Assembly: GCA_963930645.1 (NCBI GenBank)
Contig: CAWVNO010000557.1
Span: 1 to 64,000 of the forward strand
From: Salticus scenicus
Lineage: Eukaryota > Arthropoda > Arachnida > Araneae > Salticidae
Length of the DNA stretch: 64,000 nucleotides
Reading direction: 5' to 3'
Position 1 is the stretch's first letter, and every line of letters begins with the position of its first letter. Below the pieces are notes generated by a model. The model was not told the origin of the DNA. It ran no database searches and was given only the letters and a program-made list of their open reading frames with translations. Shown here one piece after another: positions 51,435-63,371 of the stretch. The translations under genes were made by a program, and so were the position numbers.

Positions 51435-53086
51435 GGAACAACTATAGTATTTCCCCTCAGCTAGATTTGGCGATTTTTCTTTGGCGATTGTGGCGGAACA
51501 GCTTTACTATACGGCGCCCATTGCTTATTGCCGTTGCCGATGTTTTGATCACGTGGTATGTTGGTGTTTTGATGCGGTTTGTGAGTCGGAACTGCGAATC
51601 GTTTCACAACGTCGTGAATCGAATCAAAATGTCATGAAACTATACTTTTCATTATTATGAAATATTTTTTTTATGTTTCACTATGCTTTCTGCTGTTTGC
51701 TCGCTTCGCGAGCATTGAAACAAACAAAAAAAAAAAACATCACTGGACGCCCCTAATTCGTGGAGCATGAATCAGTAAAAGCATGAAAATTCATGGCGCA
51801 GCGGTCACTATGTTTTCTGCTGTTTGCTCGCTTCGCGAGCATTAAAACCGAAAAAAAACATCACTGGACGCACCTAATTCGTGGAGCATGAATCAGTAAA
51901 AGCATGAAAATTCATGCAGCAGCGGTCACTATGTTTTCTGCTGTTTGCTCGCTTCGCGAGCATTAAAGCCAAAAAAAAACATCACTGGACGCACCTAATT
52001 CGTGGAGCATGAATCAGTAAAAGCATTAAAATTCATGGATCAGCGGTCACTGTTTTCTGCTGTTTGCTCGCTTCGCGAGCATTAAAACCGAAAAAAAATC
52101 ACTGGACGCACCTAATTCGTGGAGCATGAATCAGTAAAAGCATGAAAATTCATGCAGCAGCGGTCACTATGTTTTCTGCTGTTTGCTCGCTTCGCGAGCA
52201 TTAAAACCAAAAACAACATCACTGGACGCACCTAATTCGTGGAGCATGAATCAGTAAAAGCATGAAAATTCATGGAGCAGCGGTCACTATGTTTTCTGCT
52301 GTTTGCTCGCTTCGCGAGCATTAAAACCGAAAGAACATCACTGGACGCACCTAATTCGTGGAGCATGAATCAGTAAAAGCATGAAAATTCATGGAGCAGC
52401 GGTCACTATGTTTTCTGCTGTTTGCTCGCTTCGCGAGCATTAAAACCAAAAGAAACATCACTGGACGCACCTAATTCGTGGAGCATGAATCAGTAAAAGC
52501 ATTAAATTTCATGGATCAGCGGTCACTGTTTTCTGCTGTTTGCTCGCTTCGCGAGCATTAAAACCAAAAACAACATCACTGGACGCACCTAATTCGTGGA
52601 GCATGAATCAGTAAAAGCATTAAAATTCATGGAGCAGCGGTCACTGTTTTCTGCTGTTTGCTCGCTGCGCGAGCATTAAAACAAAACAAAACAACAAAAA
52701 AAAAAAACATCACTGGACTCCCCCAATTCGTGGAGCATGAAAGAGTAAAAGCATGAAAATTCATGGAGCCTCGGTCGCTATGTTTTCTGCTGTTTGCTCG
52801 CTTCGCGAGCATTAAACCCCAAAAAAAAAAATCATTGTATACCCCTAATTAGCGATGCATGAATCAGTAAATGTTACGTTTCGATACAACTGAAAAAAGT
52901 ATCGATACTCTGATTCGGGTCTCGAATCACCATCATATCACGCGATCAAAACATCGGCAACAGCAATAAGCAATGGCTGCCATGTTATATCTATCACAAA
53001 CAATCCAGAACGACATCGTTATCGTTCAAATCGGCGCCAAAGAAAAATCGCCAAATCTAGCTGAGGGGAAATACTATAGTTGTACC
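51435..53086. mobile_element. Foldback-like element, copy 2 (1652 bp)
   Basis: Nearly identical to the element at 48193, with the same flanks and the same 64-bp loss of spacer, so it was copied by unit duplication and not by a second insertion. It is 122 bp longer, mostly one more internal repeat. The small frames at 51416-51637 (+) and 52627-52812 (-) are chance. Confidence 0.84.
51678..52820. repeat. Hairpin minisatellite in foldback copy 2, 10 repeats
   Basis: Ten repeats of the same hairpin-bearing unit as in copy 1. The extra one lies around 52300-52440 (with ACCGAAAGAAC and ACCAAAAGAAAC spacers), showing that the minisatellite changed in number after the block duplicated. Confidence 0.9.
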
Positions 53087-53208
53087 AAAATTTACAATAT
53101 ACAGATTAAAGTAATGAAAATCCTATGATTTAAGTCGAATTGAAGAACATTTTAAGCTCTGTGAAAGAAAGGGAAATGCTTATAAGGAAATGAAGATTTA
53201 TACATCCT

Positions 53209-53504
53209 GCCGGGAACGGTGGCGTGCTTCTGTAATCCAGCGACTCGGAGGCTTGAGCTGGTGGACGACGTGAGGTTGGGGGTTCTGTCCTCGGTGGCCC
53301 CATGTTGATCGGGTGTCCGTACTGAATGTGATGTCTATATCGGGGGAGCACGAGACCACCAGGACGTCTAAGGAAGAGTGAACCGGCCCAGGGCGGAAAC
53401 GTAGCAGGCAAAAACTCTCACATCATGTAGCAGTGGGTTAGCACTAGAGAATGGGAAACACTGGACACCCCACCCAACGCAGTCGGACGCAGTTCTCACT
53501 TTTT
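53209..53504 (+). pseudogene. 7SL: 7SL copy 36, helix 6 strand deleted
   Basis: 296 bp, twin of copy 34 with the same loss of nt 133-140. It also has GTGCTTCTG near nt 18-24 and T164A (CAGGACGTC). Confidence 0.85.
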
Positions 53505-54098
53505 AAAGTCAATACCTTTTTAATTTTTTAAAGTAAGACAAGAATTAAAAAATTCATAAATTATAAAATACTAAAAATTTATGTTAACAAATTATTTTAT
53601 GCCTAAGATGCATACTAGTTGTTACAATAGCAAGAAAAAATTTTAGAAAATAAAAATGTATCTTTTTTATTCGTATTTTAAAATTCTAACAAAATCAGCA
53701 GTAATAAAAATTACAGTTGTTTTAATTACATAAATATATATATATATATATTTTTTTTTTTATTTAAAAATTATGCATTTCACAATAATGAAAAACTACG
53801 TCAAAAATATTTTTAGCAGTTGCCTATTAGCTCTCTAGAATTAAAATATAAATAATTTAAAATTAAAATATCTAAAAATTGAGAGACGAAAATGAGAAAA
53901 AACCACAATGTAATTCCGAGTACTAAAAAAAAATAAAAAAAAAATATTTTTAATAAGTCGGAAAGGGAAAATGATTAAAATTTATGATATACAGATTAAA
54001 GTAATGAAAATCCTATGATTTAAGTCGAATTGAAGAACATTTTAAGCTCTGTGAAAGAAAGGGAAATGCTTATAAGGAAATGAAGATTTATACATCCT

Positions 54099-54401
54099 GC
54101 CGGGAACGGTGGCGTGTTCCTGTAATCCAGCGACTCGGAGGCTTGAGCTGGTGGACGACGTGAGGTTGGGGGTCTGTCCTCGGTGGCCCCATGTTGATCG
54201 GGTGTCCGTACTGAATGTGATGTCGATATGTTGGGATGGGGGGAGCTCGAGATCACCAGGTCGTCTAAGGAAGAGTGAACCGGCCCAGGGCGGAAACGTA
54301 GCAGGCAAAAACTCTCACATCATGTAGCAGTGGGTTAGCACTAGAGAATGGGAAACAGTGGACATCCCAACCAACACAGTCGGACGCAGTTCTCACTTTT
54401 T
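54099..54401 (+). ncRNA. 7SL: SRP RNA (7SL), copy 37, helix 6 altered
   Basis: 303 bp, same changes as copy 31 (GGGGGTCTG, GTTGG-GA-TGGGG, GATCACC). Confidence 0.88.
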
Positions 54402-54987
54402 AAAGTCAATACCTTTTTAATTTTTTAAAGTAAGACAAGAATTAAAAAATTCATAAATTATAAAATACTAAAAATTTATGTTTACAAATTATTTTATGCC
54501 TAAGATGCATACTAGTTGTTACAATAGCAAGAAAAAATTTTAGAAAATAAAAATGTTTTTTTTTTAGTCATATTTTAAAATTCTAACAAAATCAGCAGTA
54601 ATAAAAATTGCAGTTGTTTTAATCACATAAAAAAATATTTTTTTTTTTTTTAATTTAAAAATTATGCATTTCACAATAATGAAAAACTACGTCAAAAATA
54701 TTTTTAGCAGTTGCCTATTAGCTCTCTAGAATTAAAAAATAAATAATTTAAAATTAAAATATCTAAAAATTGATAGACGAAAATGAGAAAAAACCACAAT
54801 GTAATTCCGAGTACTAAAATAAAATAAAAAAAATATTTTTAATAAGTCGGAAAAGGAAAATGGTTAAAATTTACGATATACAGATTAAAGTAATGAAAAT
54901 CCTATGATTTAAGTCGAATTGAAGAACATTTTAAGCTCTGTGAAAGAAAGGGAAATGCTTATAAGGAAATGAAGATTTATACATCCT

Positions 54988-55291
54988 GCCGGGAACGGTG
55001 GCGTGTTCCTGTAATCCAGCGACTCGGAGGCTTGAGCTGGTGGACGACGTGAGGTTGGGGGCTCTGTCCTCGGTGGCCCCATGTTGATCGGGTGTCCGTA
55101 CTGAATGTGATGTCGATATGGTGGGATCGGGGGAGCTCGAGACCACCAGGTCGTCTAAGGAAGAGTGAACCGGCCCAGGGCGGAAACGTAGCAGGCAAAA
55201 ACTCTCACATCATGTAGCAGTGGGTTAGCACTAAAGAATAGGAAACAGTGGACATCCCAACCAACACAGTCGGACGCAGTTCTCACTTTTT
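54988..55291 (+). ncRNA. 7SL: SRP RNA (7SL), copy 38
   Basis: Full-length, 304 bp; T75C and two changes near nt 246-254 (CTAAAGAATAGG). Helices 6 and 8 are consensus. It is an extra unit between the B and C subfamilies. Its spacer holds a long AT dinucleotide run (about 55520-55550). Confidence 0.93.
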
Positions 55292-55516
55292 AAAGTCAAT
55301 ACCTTTTTAATTTTTTAAAGTAAGACAAGAATTAAAAAATTCATAAATTATAAAATTCAAAAAATTTATGTTTACAAATTATTTTATGCCTAAGATGCAT
55401 ACTAGTTGTTACAATAGCAAGAAAAAATTTTAGAAAATAAAAATGTATCTTTTTTATTCATATTTTAAAATTCTAACAAAATCAGCAGTAATAAAAATTG
55501 CAGTTGTTTTAATCAC

Positions 55517-55551
<35 letters not shown>

Positions 55552-55889
55552 TTTAATTTAAAAATTATGCATTTCACAATAATGAAAAACTACGTGAAAA
55601 ATATTTTTAGCAGTTGCCTATTAGCTCTCTAGAATTAAAAAATAAATAATTTAAAATTAAAATATCTAAAAATTGATAGACGAAAATGAGAAAAAACCAC
55701 AATGTAATTCCGAGTACTAAAATAAAATAAAATAAAAATATTTTTAAGTCGGAAAAGGAAAATGATTAAAATTTACGATATACAGATTAAAATAATGAAA
55801 ATCCTATGATTTAAGTCGAATTGAAGAACATTTTAAGCTCTGTGAAAGAAAGGGAAATGCTTATAAGGAAATGAAGATTTATACATCCT

Positions 55890-56183
55890 GCCGGGAACGG
55901 TGGCGTGTTCCTGTAATCTAGCGACTCGGAGGCTTGAGCTGGTGGACGACGTGAGGTTGGGGGTTCTGTCCTCGGTGGCCCCATGTTGATCGGGTGTCCG
56001 TACTGAATGTGATGTCGATATGGTGGGATCGGGGGAGCTCGAGACCACGAGGTCGTCTAAGGAAGAGTGAACCGGCCCAGGGCGGAAACGTAGCAGGCAA
56101 AAACTCTCACATCATGTAGCAGTGGGTTAATACTAGAGAATGGGAAACAGTGGACATCCCAACCGACGCAGTTCTCACTTTTT
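55890..56183 (+). ncRNA. 7SL: SRP RNA (7SL), copy 39, short class
   Basis: 294 bp. C30T, C160G, GGTTAATACT and the 10-nt deletion, as copy 32, but with the normal GCCGGG 5' end. Confidence 0.9.
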
Positions 56184-56770
56184 AAAGTCAATACCTTTTT
56201 AATTTTTTTAAGTAAGACAAGAATTAAAAAATTCATAAATTATAAAATACTAAAAATTTATGTTTACAAATTATTTTATGCCTAAGATGCATACTAGTTG
56301 TTACAATAGCAAGAAAAAATTTTAGAAAATAAAAATGTATCTTTTTTAGTCATATTTTAAAATTCTAACAAAATCAGCAGTAATAAAAATTGCAGTTGTT
56401 TTAATCACATAAAAAAATATATATATTTTTTCTTTATTTAAAAATTATGCATTTCACAATAATGAAAAACTACGTCAAAAATATTTTTAGCAGTTGCCTA
56501 TTAGCTCTCTAGAATTAAAAAATAAATAATTTTAAATTAAAATATCTAAAAATTGATAGACGAAAATGAGAAAAAACCACAATGTAATTCCGAGTACTAA
56601 AATAAAATAAAAAAAATATTTTTAATAAGTCGGAAAAGGAAAATGATTAAAATTTACGATATACAGATTAAAGTAATGAAAATCCTATGATTTAAGTCGA
56701 ATTGAAGAACATTTTAAGCTCTGTGAAAGAAAGGGAAATGCTTATAAGGAAATGAAGATTTATACATCCT

Positions 56771-57074
56771 GCCGGGAACGGTGGCGTGTTCCTGTAATCC
56801 AGCGACTCGGAGGCTTGAGCTGGTGGACGACGTGAGGTTGGGGGTTCTGTCTTCGGTGGCCCCATGTTGATCGGGTGTCCGTACTGAATGTGATGTCGAT
56901 ATGGTGGGATCGGGGGATCTCGAGACCACCAGGTCGTCTAAGGAAGAGTGAACCGGCCCAGGGCGGAAACGTAGCAAGCAAAAACTCTCACATCATGTAG
57001 CAGTGGGTTAGCACTAGAGAATGGGAAACAGTGGACATCCCAACCAACACAGTCGGACGCAGTTCTCACTTTTT
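56771..57074 (+). ncRNA. 7SL: SRP RNA (7SL), copy 40, GGAU loop
   Basis: Full-length, 304 bp. C82T, G148T and G207A, as copies 33 and 35, but its spacer has no foldback element. This is either the ancestral empty form or a unit formed by exchange. Confidence 0.91.
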
Positions 57075-57664
57075 AAAGTCAATACCTTTTTAATTTTTTA
57101 AAGTAAGACAAGAATTAAAAAATTCATAAATTATAAAATACTAAAAATTTATGTTTACAAATTATTTTATGCCTAAAATGCATACTAGTTGTTACAATAG
57201 CAAGAAAAAATTTTAGAAAATAAAAATGTATCTTTTTTAGTCATATTTTAAAATTCTAACAAAATCAGCAGTAATAAAAATTGCAGTTGTTTTAATCACA
57301 TAAAAAAATATTTTTTTTTTTTTTATTTAAAAATTATGCATTTCACAATAATGAAAAACTACGTCAAAAATATTTTTAGCAGTTGCCTATTAGCTCTCTA
57401 GAATTAAAAAATAAATAATTTAAAATTAAAATATCTAAAAATTGATAGACGAAAATGAGAAAAAACCACAATGTAATTCCGAGTACTAAAATAAAATTTA
57501 AAAAAAAAAATATTTTTAATAGGTCGGAAAAGGAAAATGATTAAAATTTATGATATACAGATTAAAGTAATGAAAATCCTATGATTTAAGTCGAATTGAA
57601 GAACATTTTAAGCTCTGTGAAAGAAAGGGAAATGCTTATAAGGAAATGAAGATTTATACATCCT

Positions 57665-57968
57665 TCCGGGAACGGTGGCGTGTTCCTGTAATCCAGCGAC
57701 TCGGAGGCTTGAGCTGATGGACGACGTGAGGTTGGGGGTTCTGTCCTCGGTGGCCCCATGTTGATCGGGTGTCCGTACTGAATGTGATGTCGATATGGTG
57801 GGATCGGGGGAGCTCGAGACCACCAGGTCGTCTAAGGAAGAGTGAACCGGCCCAGGGCGGAAACGTAGCAGGCAAAAACTCTCACATCATGTAGCAGTGG
57901 GTCAGCACTAGAGAATGGGAAACAGTGGACATCCCAACCAACACAGTCGGACGCAGTTCTCACTTTTT
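57665..57968 (+). ncRNA. 7SL: SRP RNA (7SL), copy 41
   Basis: Full-length, 304 bp. G1T (start reads TCCGGG), G53A and GGGTCAGC near nt 237. About 18 bp of spacer are missing right after the T-run, joining it to the next T-run. Confidence 0.9.
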
Positions 57969-58540
57969 AATTTTTTAAAGTAAGACTAGAATTAAAAAAT
58001 TCATAAATTATAAAATACTAAAAATTTATGTTTACAAATTATTTTATGCCTAAGATGCATACTAGTTGTTACAATAGCAAGAAAAAATTTTAGAAAATAA
58101 AAATGTATCTTTTTTATTCATATTTTAAAATTCTAATAAAATCAGCAGTTATAAAAATTGCAGTTGTTTTAATTACATAAAAAAATATTTTTTTTTTTTT
58201 TTTTAATTTCAAAATTATGCATTTTTAATAATGAAAAACTACGTGAAAAATATTTTTAGCCGTTGCCTATTAGCTCTCTAGAATTAAAAAATAAATAATT
58301 TAAAATTAAAATATCTAAAAATTGATAGACGAAAATGAGAAAAAACCACAATGTAATTCCGAGTACTAAAATAAAATAAAAAAAAATATTTTTAATAAGT
58401 CGGAAAAGGAAAATGATTAAAATTTACGATATACAGATTAAAGTAATGAAAATCCTATGATTTAAGTCGAATTGAAAAACATTTTAAGCTTTGTGAAAGA
58501 AAGGGAAATGCTTATAAGGAAATGAAGATTTATTCGTTCT

Positions 58541-58834
58541 TCCGGGAACGGTGGCGTGTTCCTGTAATCCAGCGAATCGGAGGTTTGAGCTGGTGGACGA
58601 CGTGAGGTTGGGGGTTCTTTCCTCGGTATCCCCATGTTGATCGGGTGTCCTTACTGAATGTGATGTCGATATGGTGGGACCGGGGGATCTCGAGACCACC
58701 AGGTCGTCTAAGGAAGAGTGAACAGGCCCAGGGCGGAAACGTAGCAGGCGAAAACTCTCAAATCATGTAGCAGTGGGTTAGCACTAGAGAATGGGAAACA
58801 GTGGACATCCCAACCGACGCAGTTCTCACTTTTT
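58541..58834 (+). pseudogene. 7SL: 7SL copy 42, degenerate
   Basis: 294 bp, the most diverged copy. G1T, C36A, C44T region changes, TTCTTTCCTCGGTATCCCC, GTCCTTACT, GGACCGGGGGATCTC (T140C and a GGAU loop), GAACAGGCCC, CAGGCGAAAAC, CTCAAATC. Upstream also changed (TATTCGTTCT). Changes in both helix 6 and helix 8 suggest loss of function. Confidence 0.75.
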
Positions 58835-59477
58835 AAAGTCAATACCTTTTTAATTTTTTAAAGTAAGACAAGAATTTAAAAAATTCATAAATTATAAAAT
58901 ACTAAAAATTTATGTTTACAAATTATTTTATGCCTAAGATGCATACTAGTTGTTACAATAGCAAGAAAAAATTTTAGAAAATAAAAATGTATCTTTTTTA
59001 TACATATTTTAAAATTCTAACAAAATCAACAGTAATAAAAATTGCAGTTATTTTAATTACATAAAAAAATATTTTTTTTTTTTTTAAATTTAAAAATTAT
59101 GCATTTCACAATAATGAAAAACTACGCCAAAAATATTTTTAGAAGTTGCCTATTAGCTCTCTAGAATTAAAAGATAAATAATTTAAAATTTTTAGCAGTT
59201 GCCTATTAGCTCTCTAGAATTAAAAAATAAATAATTTAAAATTAAAATATCTAAAAATTGATAGACTAAAATGAGGAAAAACCACAATGTACTTTCGAGT
59301 ACTAAAATAAAATTTAAAAAAAATATTTTTAATAAGTCGAAAAAGGAAAATGTTTAAAATTTACGATATACAGATTAAAGTAATGAAAATCCTATGATTT
59401 AAGTCGAATTGAAGAACATTTTAAGCTTTGTGAAAGAAAGGGAAATTCTTATAAGGAAATGAAGATTTATACATCCT
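58835..59477. repeat. Spacer with a 53-bp internal duplication
   Basis: Spacer of copy 42. A 53-bp piece starting TTTTTAG(A/C)AGTTGCC is present twice in tandem (59136-59188 and 59189-59241), with a few differences between the halves. Nothing else is seen in it besides the usual AT-rich spacer. Confidence 0.85.
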
Positions 59478-59781
59478 TCCGGGAACGGTGGCGTGTTCCT
59501 GTAATCCAGCGACTCGGAGGCTTGAGCTGGTGGACGACGTGAGGTTGGGGGTTCTGTCCTCGGTGGTCCCATGTTGATCGGGGGTCCGTACTGAATGTGA
59601 TGTCGATATGGTGGGATCGGAGGAGCTCGAGACCACCAGGTCGTCTAAGGAAGAGTGAACCGGCTCAGGGCGGAAACGTAGCAGGCAAAAACTCTCACAT
59701 CATGTAGCAGTGGGTTAGCACTAGAGAATGGGAAACAGTGGACATCCCAACCAACACAGTCGGACGCAGTTCTCACTTTTT
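59478..59781 (+). ncRNA. 7SL: SRP RNA (7SL), copy 43
   Basis: Full-length, 304 bp. G1T, C90T region change (GGTGGTCCC), T106G (GGGGGTCC), G144A in the upper helix 6 stem (CGGAGGAG) and C188T. Probably weakened. Confidence 0.87.
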
Positions 59782-60372
59782 AAAGTCAATACCTTTTTAA
59801 TTTTTTAAAGTAAGACAAGAATTAAAAAATTCATAAATTATAAAATACTAAAAATTTATGTTTAAAAATTATTTTATGCCTAAGATCCATGCTAGTTGTT
59901 ACAATAGCAAGAAAAAATTTTAGAAAATAAAAATGTATCTTTTTTATTCATATTTTAAAATTCTAACAAAATCAGCAGTAATAAAAATTGCAGTTGTTTT
60001 AATTACATATTTTTTTTTTTTTTTTTTTATTTAAAAATTATGCATTTCACAATAATGAAAAACTACGTCAAAAATATTTTTAGCAGTTGCCTATTAGCTC
60101 TCTAGAATTAAAAAATAAATAATTTAAAATTAAAATATCTAAAAATTGATAGACGAAAATGAGAAACTACCACAATGTAATTCCGAGTACTAAAATAAAA
60201 TTAAAAAAAATATATATATATTTTTAATAAGGCGAAAAAGGAAAATGATTAAAATTTACGATATACAGATTAAAGTAATGAAAATTCTATGATTTAAGTC
60301 GAATTGAAGAACATTTTAAGCTTTGTGAAAGAAAGGGAAATGCTTATAAGGAAATGAAGATTTATACATTCT

Positions 60373-61765
60373 GCCGGAAACGGTGGCGTGTTCCTGTAAT
60401 CCAGCGACTCGGAGGCTTGAGCTGGTGGACGACGTGAGGTTGGGGATTCTGTCCTCGGTGGCCCCATGTTGAGCGGGTGTCCGTACTGAATTTGATGTCG
60501 ATATGGTGCGCTAGGGGGAGCTCGAGACCACCAGGTCGTCTAAGAAAGAGTGACCCGGCCCAGGGCTGCTAGCACGAACCCATCGGAATGAACTCGACGC
60601 GGAAAGTTTTCATTATCGGAAACGTCAGATTTCACTAAAATCATCCCGATATGCGTTTTATACCCTAGCACCAACTCCTCGTAAAGGTGAGTCGAAACTT
60701 TTCCCAGAGAGAAAGGGCTGTTTTCGAAATCGGATTAAGTTGACCAATCACAGACAAGGATAATTTCACCCTCGCCGCGAGATTTCATTTCGATATTTTA
60801 GATAAACAAAGATGGCTGCCTCTGCTTGTGTGGTTGTGAATGTGCGTTTTAGCTTTATTTAATAAGAAAAGAGTATTTATCCCCATTTATTTTTTGTAAA
60901 TACCGTATGTATTTTCTAAATATCAAACCCGTGTTACTACCGAACTTCACCTTTTGCCAGTTGCTAGCATTTTAAGGCAATAAATGTAAATGATTTTTTG
61001 CCTTGAAGTGTTAGCTGCTAGCATTTGTTATTTAGTGAACGACGAATTTACTATGGATGTAAGAGCTTTGGATGTATATAGGTAATATATATTTTTTTTT
61101 CTGTCTAATCTGTATTAACTTTATAGTTATGGTACTGTTTCTTTATTACATATATGCACAAATATTAACATTTTCGTTTAAATTTCCTTAATTAAAATTT
61201 TTGTGTACATATATTAGTATAATTGATTTATTGTATTTACATGTGTTAAAGCAAACCTAATAGTATTTTATTATTATATATATTTTTTTAATTTGCATGT
61301 TTGTATGTACTGTTTCTAAAATTTCTTTTAGAATTTACAATATACAATAAAATATGCTGTGTAATTTTAAATCTTTAAGCATAGTAAAAAATTATCTTTT
61401 GTCAAAGTAAGAAAAAGTAAAACCGTCTTAAAATTAATTTTGATTTTGTAAGTGAATTTACATAATATGTCTAATTTAGATTGTAAAAATCAATTATTAA
61501 ATTTAAAAAATTACATTCACTTACTTTTCCCTTTCTAAGATATGAGAGATAGATACTATTATATAGCTACAAATGAAGTTTTGCAAGTGAATGTAGAATT
61601 GACGTGCTGTGTCTCAAACTTACTTAATTCAATTATAATAAAATGTAAAAGGAAAAATTTTAGTTCCAGGGAAAATAAATATTTATCATAATTTCCTTTA
61701 AGCTTTATTAATGTTTTATGTACAGGGACTTGTATCATTCATAAACATACTTTAAATAAGATTTT

Positions 61766-61803
<38 letters not shown>

Positions 61804-62459
61804 GCAGTTTTCATTAAACTCAATTAATCTTTAACAACTTTAAATATTAATACTTGTTATTCTTAATAGATATGCTATTAATATTAGACATGATTAATAA
61901 GAATTTTAATTACAAAAAAAAAAAATATATATATGGGTATTTATATATATTTTTTAATAATATTTAATTAATTTTCAATAACTTTAAATATTAAGACATG
62001 TTATTCTTCATACTTTTTAAATAAGAAGTTTAGTTACCAATATATATATATTACAATTTTCATTTAACTTAATTATTTTTTAAGATTTAAATATATTTCA
62101 TTTTCTTGAATAACACCTAATGCCAAGATGGACGCCATTGGAACCGTGATTTGTTTATCTCACGACGATTTCACTCGGAAAAGACTAGTCGAAATTTCAG
62201 AAAACGATTCCGCCTGACAATTCCGATAATGAAAGCAATTCGATGAGTTCGTTCTAGCGAAATAAGAAAGGCTATCGGAATGTGACGTCACATCGGAGAA
62301 ATTCCGATAACGAGTGCATTTCGATGAGCTCGTTCTAGAGCCCCAGGGCGGAAACGTAGCAGGCAAAAACTCTCACGTCATGTAGCAGTGGGTTAGCACT
62401 AGAGAATGGGAAACAGTGGACATCCCAACCAACACAGTCGGACGCAGTTCTCACTTTTT
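60373..62459 (+). pseudogene. 7SL: 7SL copy 44 split by a hAT-like insertion
   Basis: The 5' part (60373-60566) ends in helix 8 at CCCAGGGC; the 3' part resumes at 62342 with the same 8 bases and runs to a T-run ending at 62459. The 5' part has many changes (GCCGGAAAC, GGGGATTCTG, TTGAGCGGG, GAATTTGATG, GTGCGCTAGG, CTAAGAAAGAG). The break inside helix 8 rules out a working RNA. Confidence 0.92.
60567..62341. mobile_element. hAT-like non-autonomous DNA transposon, 1775 bp
   Basis: Flanked by an 8-bp direct repeat CCCAGGGC (60559-60566 and 62342-62349), the size typical of hAT elements. The ends are imperfect inverted repeats of about 30 bp: left TGCTAGCACGAACCCATCGG; the right end reversed begins GCTCTAGAACGAGCTCATCG. 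Farther in, more inverted matches occur, e.g. TTTTCATTATCGGAA on the left with its reverse near 62222-62240, and AGATAAACAAAGATGGC against the right part near 62105-62160. The centre is very AT-rich with an AT run near 61772-61800. I see no transposase frame; the 68-codon ORF at 62160-62366 runs out into 7SL. The family is inferred from the 8-bp duplication only. Confidence 0.8.
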
Positions 62460-62681
62460 AAAGTCAATACCTTTTTAATTTTTTAAAGTAAGACAAGAAT
62501 TAAAAAATTCATAAATTATAAAATACTAAAAATTTATGTTTAAAAATTATTTTATGCCTAAGATGCATACTAGTTGTTACAATAGCAAGAAAAAATTTTA
62601 GAAAATAAAAATGTATCTTTTTTATTCATATTTTAAAATTCTAACAAAATCAGCAGTATTAAAAATTGCAGTTGTTTAAAT

Positions 62682-62712
<31 letters not shown>

Positions 62713-63067
62713 TTTTAATTTAAAAATTATGCATTTCACAATAATGAAAAACTACGTCAAAAATATTTTTAGCAGTTGCCTATTAGCTCTCTAGAATTAA
62801 AAAATAAATAATTTAATATTAAAATATCTAAAAATTGATAGACGAAAATGACAAAAAAAAAAAAAAAAAAAAACAATGTAATTCCGAGTACTAAAATAAT
62901 AATAATAAAAAAAATATTTTTAATAAGTCGAAAAGGAAAATGATTAAAATTTACGATATACAGATTAAAGTAATGAAAATCCTATGATTTAAGTCGAATT
63001 GAAGAACATTTTAAGCTTTGTGAAAGAAAGGGAAATGCTTATAAGGAAATGAAGATTTATACATCCT

Positions 63068-63371
63068 GCCGGGAACGGTGGCGTGTTCCTGTAATCCAGC
63101 GACTCGGAGGCTTGAGCTGGTGGACGACGTGAGGATGGGGGCTCTGTCCTCGGTGGCCCCATGTTGAACGGGTGTCCGTACTGAATGTGATGTCGATATG
63201 GTGGGATCGGGGGAGCTCGAGACCACCAGGTCGTCTAAGGAAGAGTGACCCGGCCCAGGGCGGAAACGTAGCAGGCAAAAACTCTCACGTCATGTAGCAG
63301 TGGGTTAGCACTAGAGAATGAGGAACAGTGGACATCCCAACCAACACAGTTGGACGCAGTTCTCACTTTTT
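63068..63371 (+). ncRNA. 7SL: SRP RNA (7SL), copy 45
   Basis: Full-length, 304 bp. T68A and T75C, T101A (TTGAACGGG), A182C, A222G (CTCACGTC), GAATGAGGAAC and CAGTTGGAC. Helix 6 is consensus. The CTCACGTC change is shared with copy 44. Confidence 0.89.

Larger units (their letters stand above)
45712..57074 (+). repeat. Higher-order repeat block, 7SL copies 31-40
   Basis: Subfamilies recur in order. With A = copies 30, 34, 36; B = 31, 37; C = 29, 32, 39; D = 33, 35, 40, the order from copy 29 is C A B C D, foldback, A D, foldback, A B (38) C D. The stretch 47490-50731 (copy 33, foldback, copy 34) is repeated next to itself as 50732-54098 (copy 35, foldback, copy 36). This shows multi-unit unequal exchange after the foldback element had inserted. 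Confidence 0.85.

Noticed and set aside
60567..62341. Host gene or promoter within the unique-looking region
   Set aside because: Bounded by an 8-bp duplication and inverted ends; no open frame of note, so an inserted element explains it better.
18405..63278. Dozens of repeated 60-127 codon ORFs on both strands (for example starting MVSSSPDPT or MPATFPPWAG)
   Set aside because: They are antisense or sense readings of the 7SL RNA gene and its upstream block, recur only because the unit recurs, and shift frame between copies by small indels.
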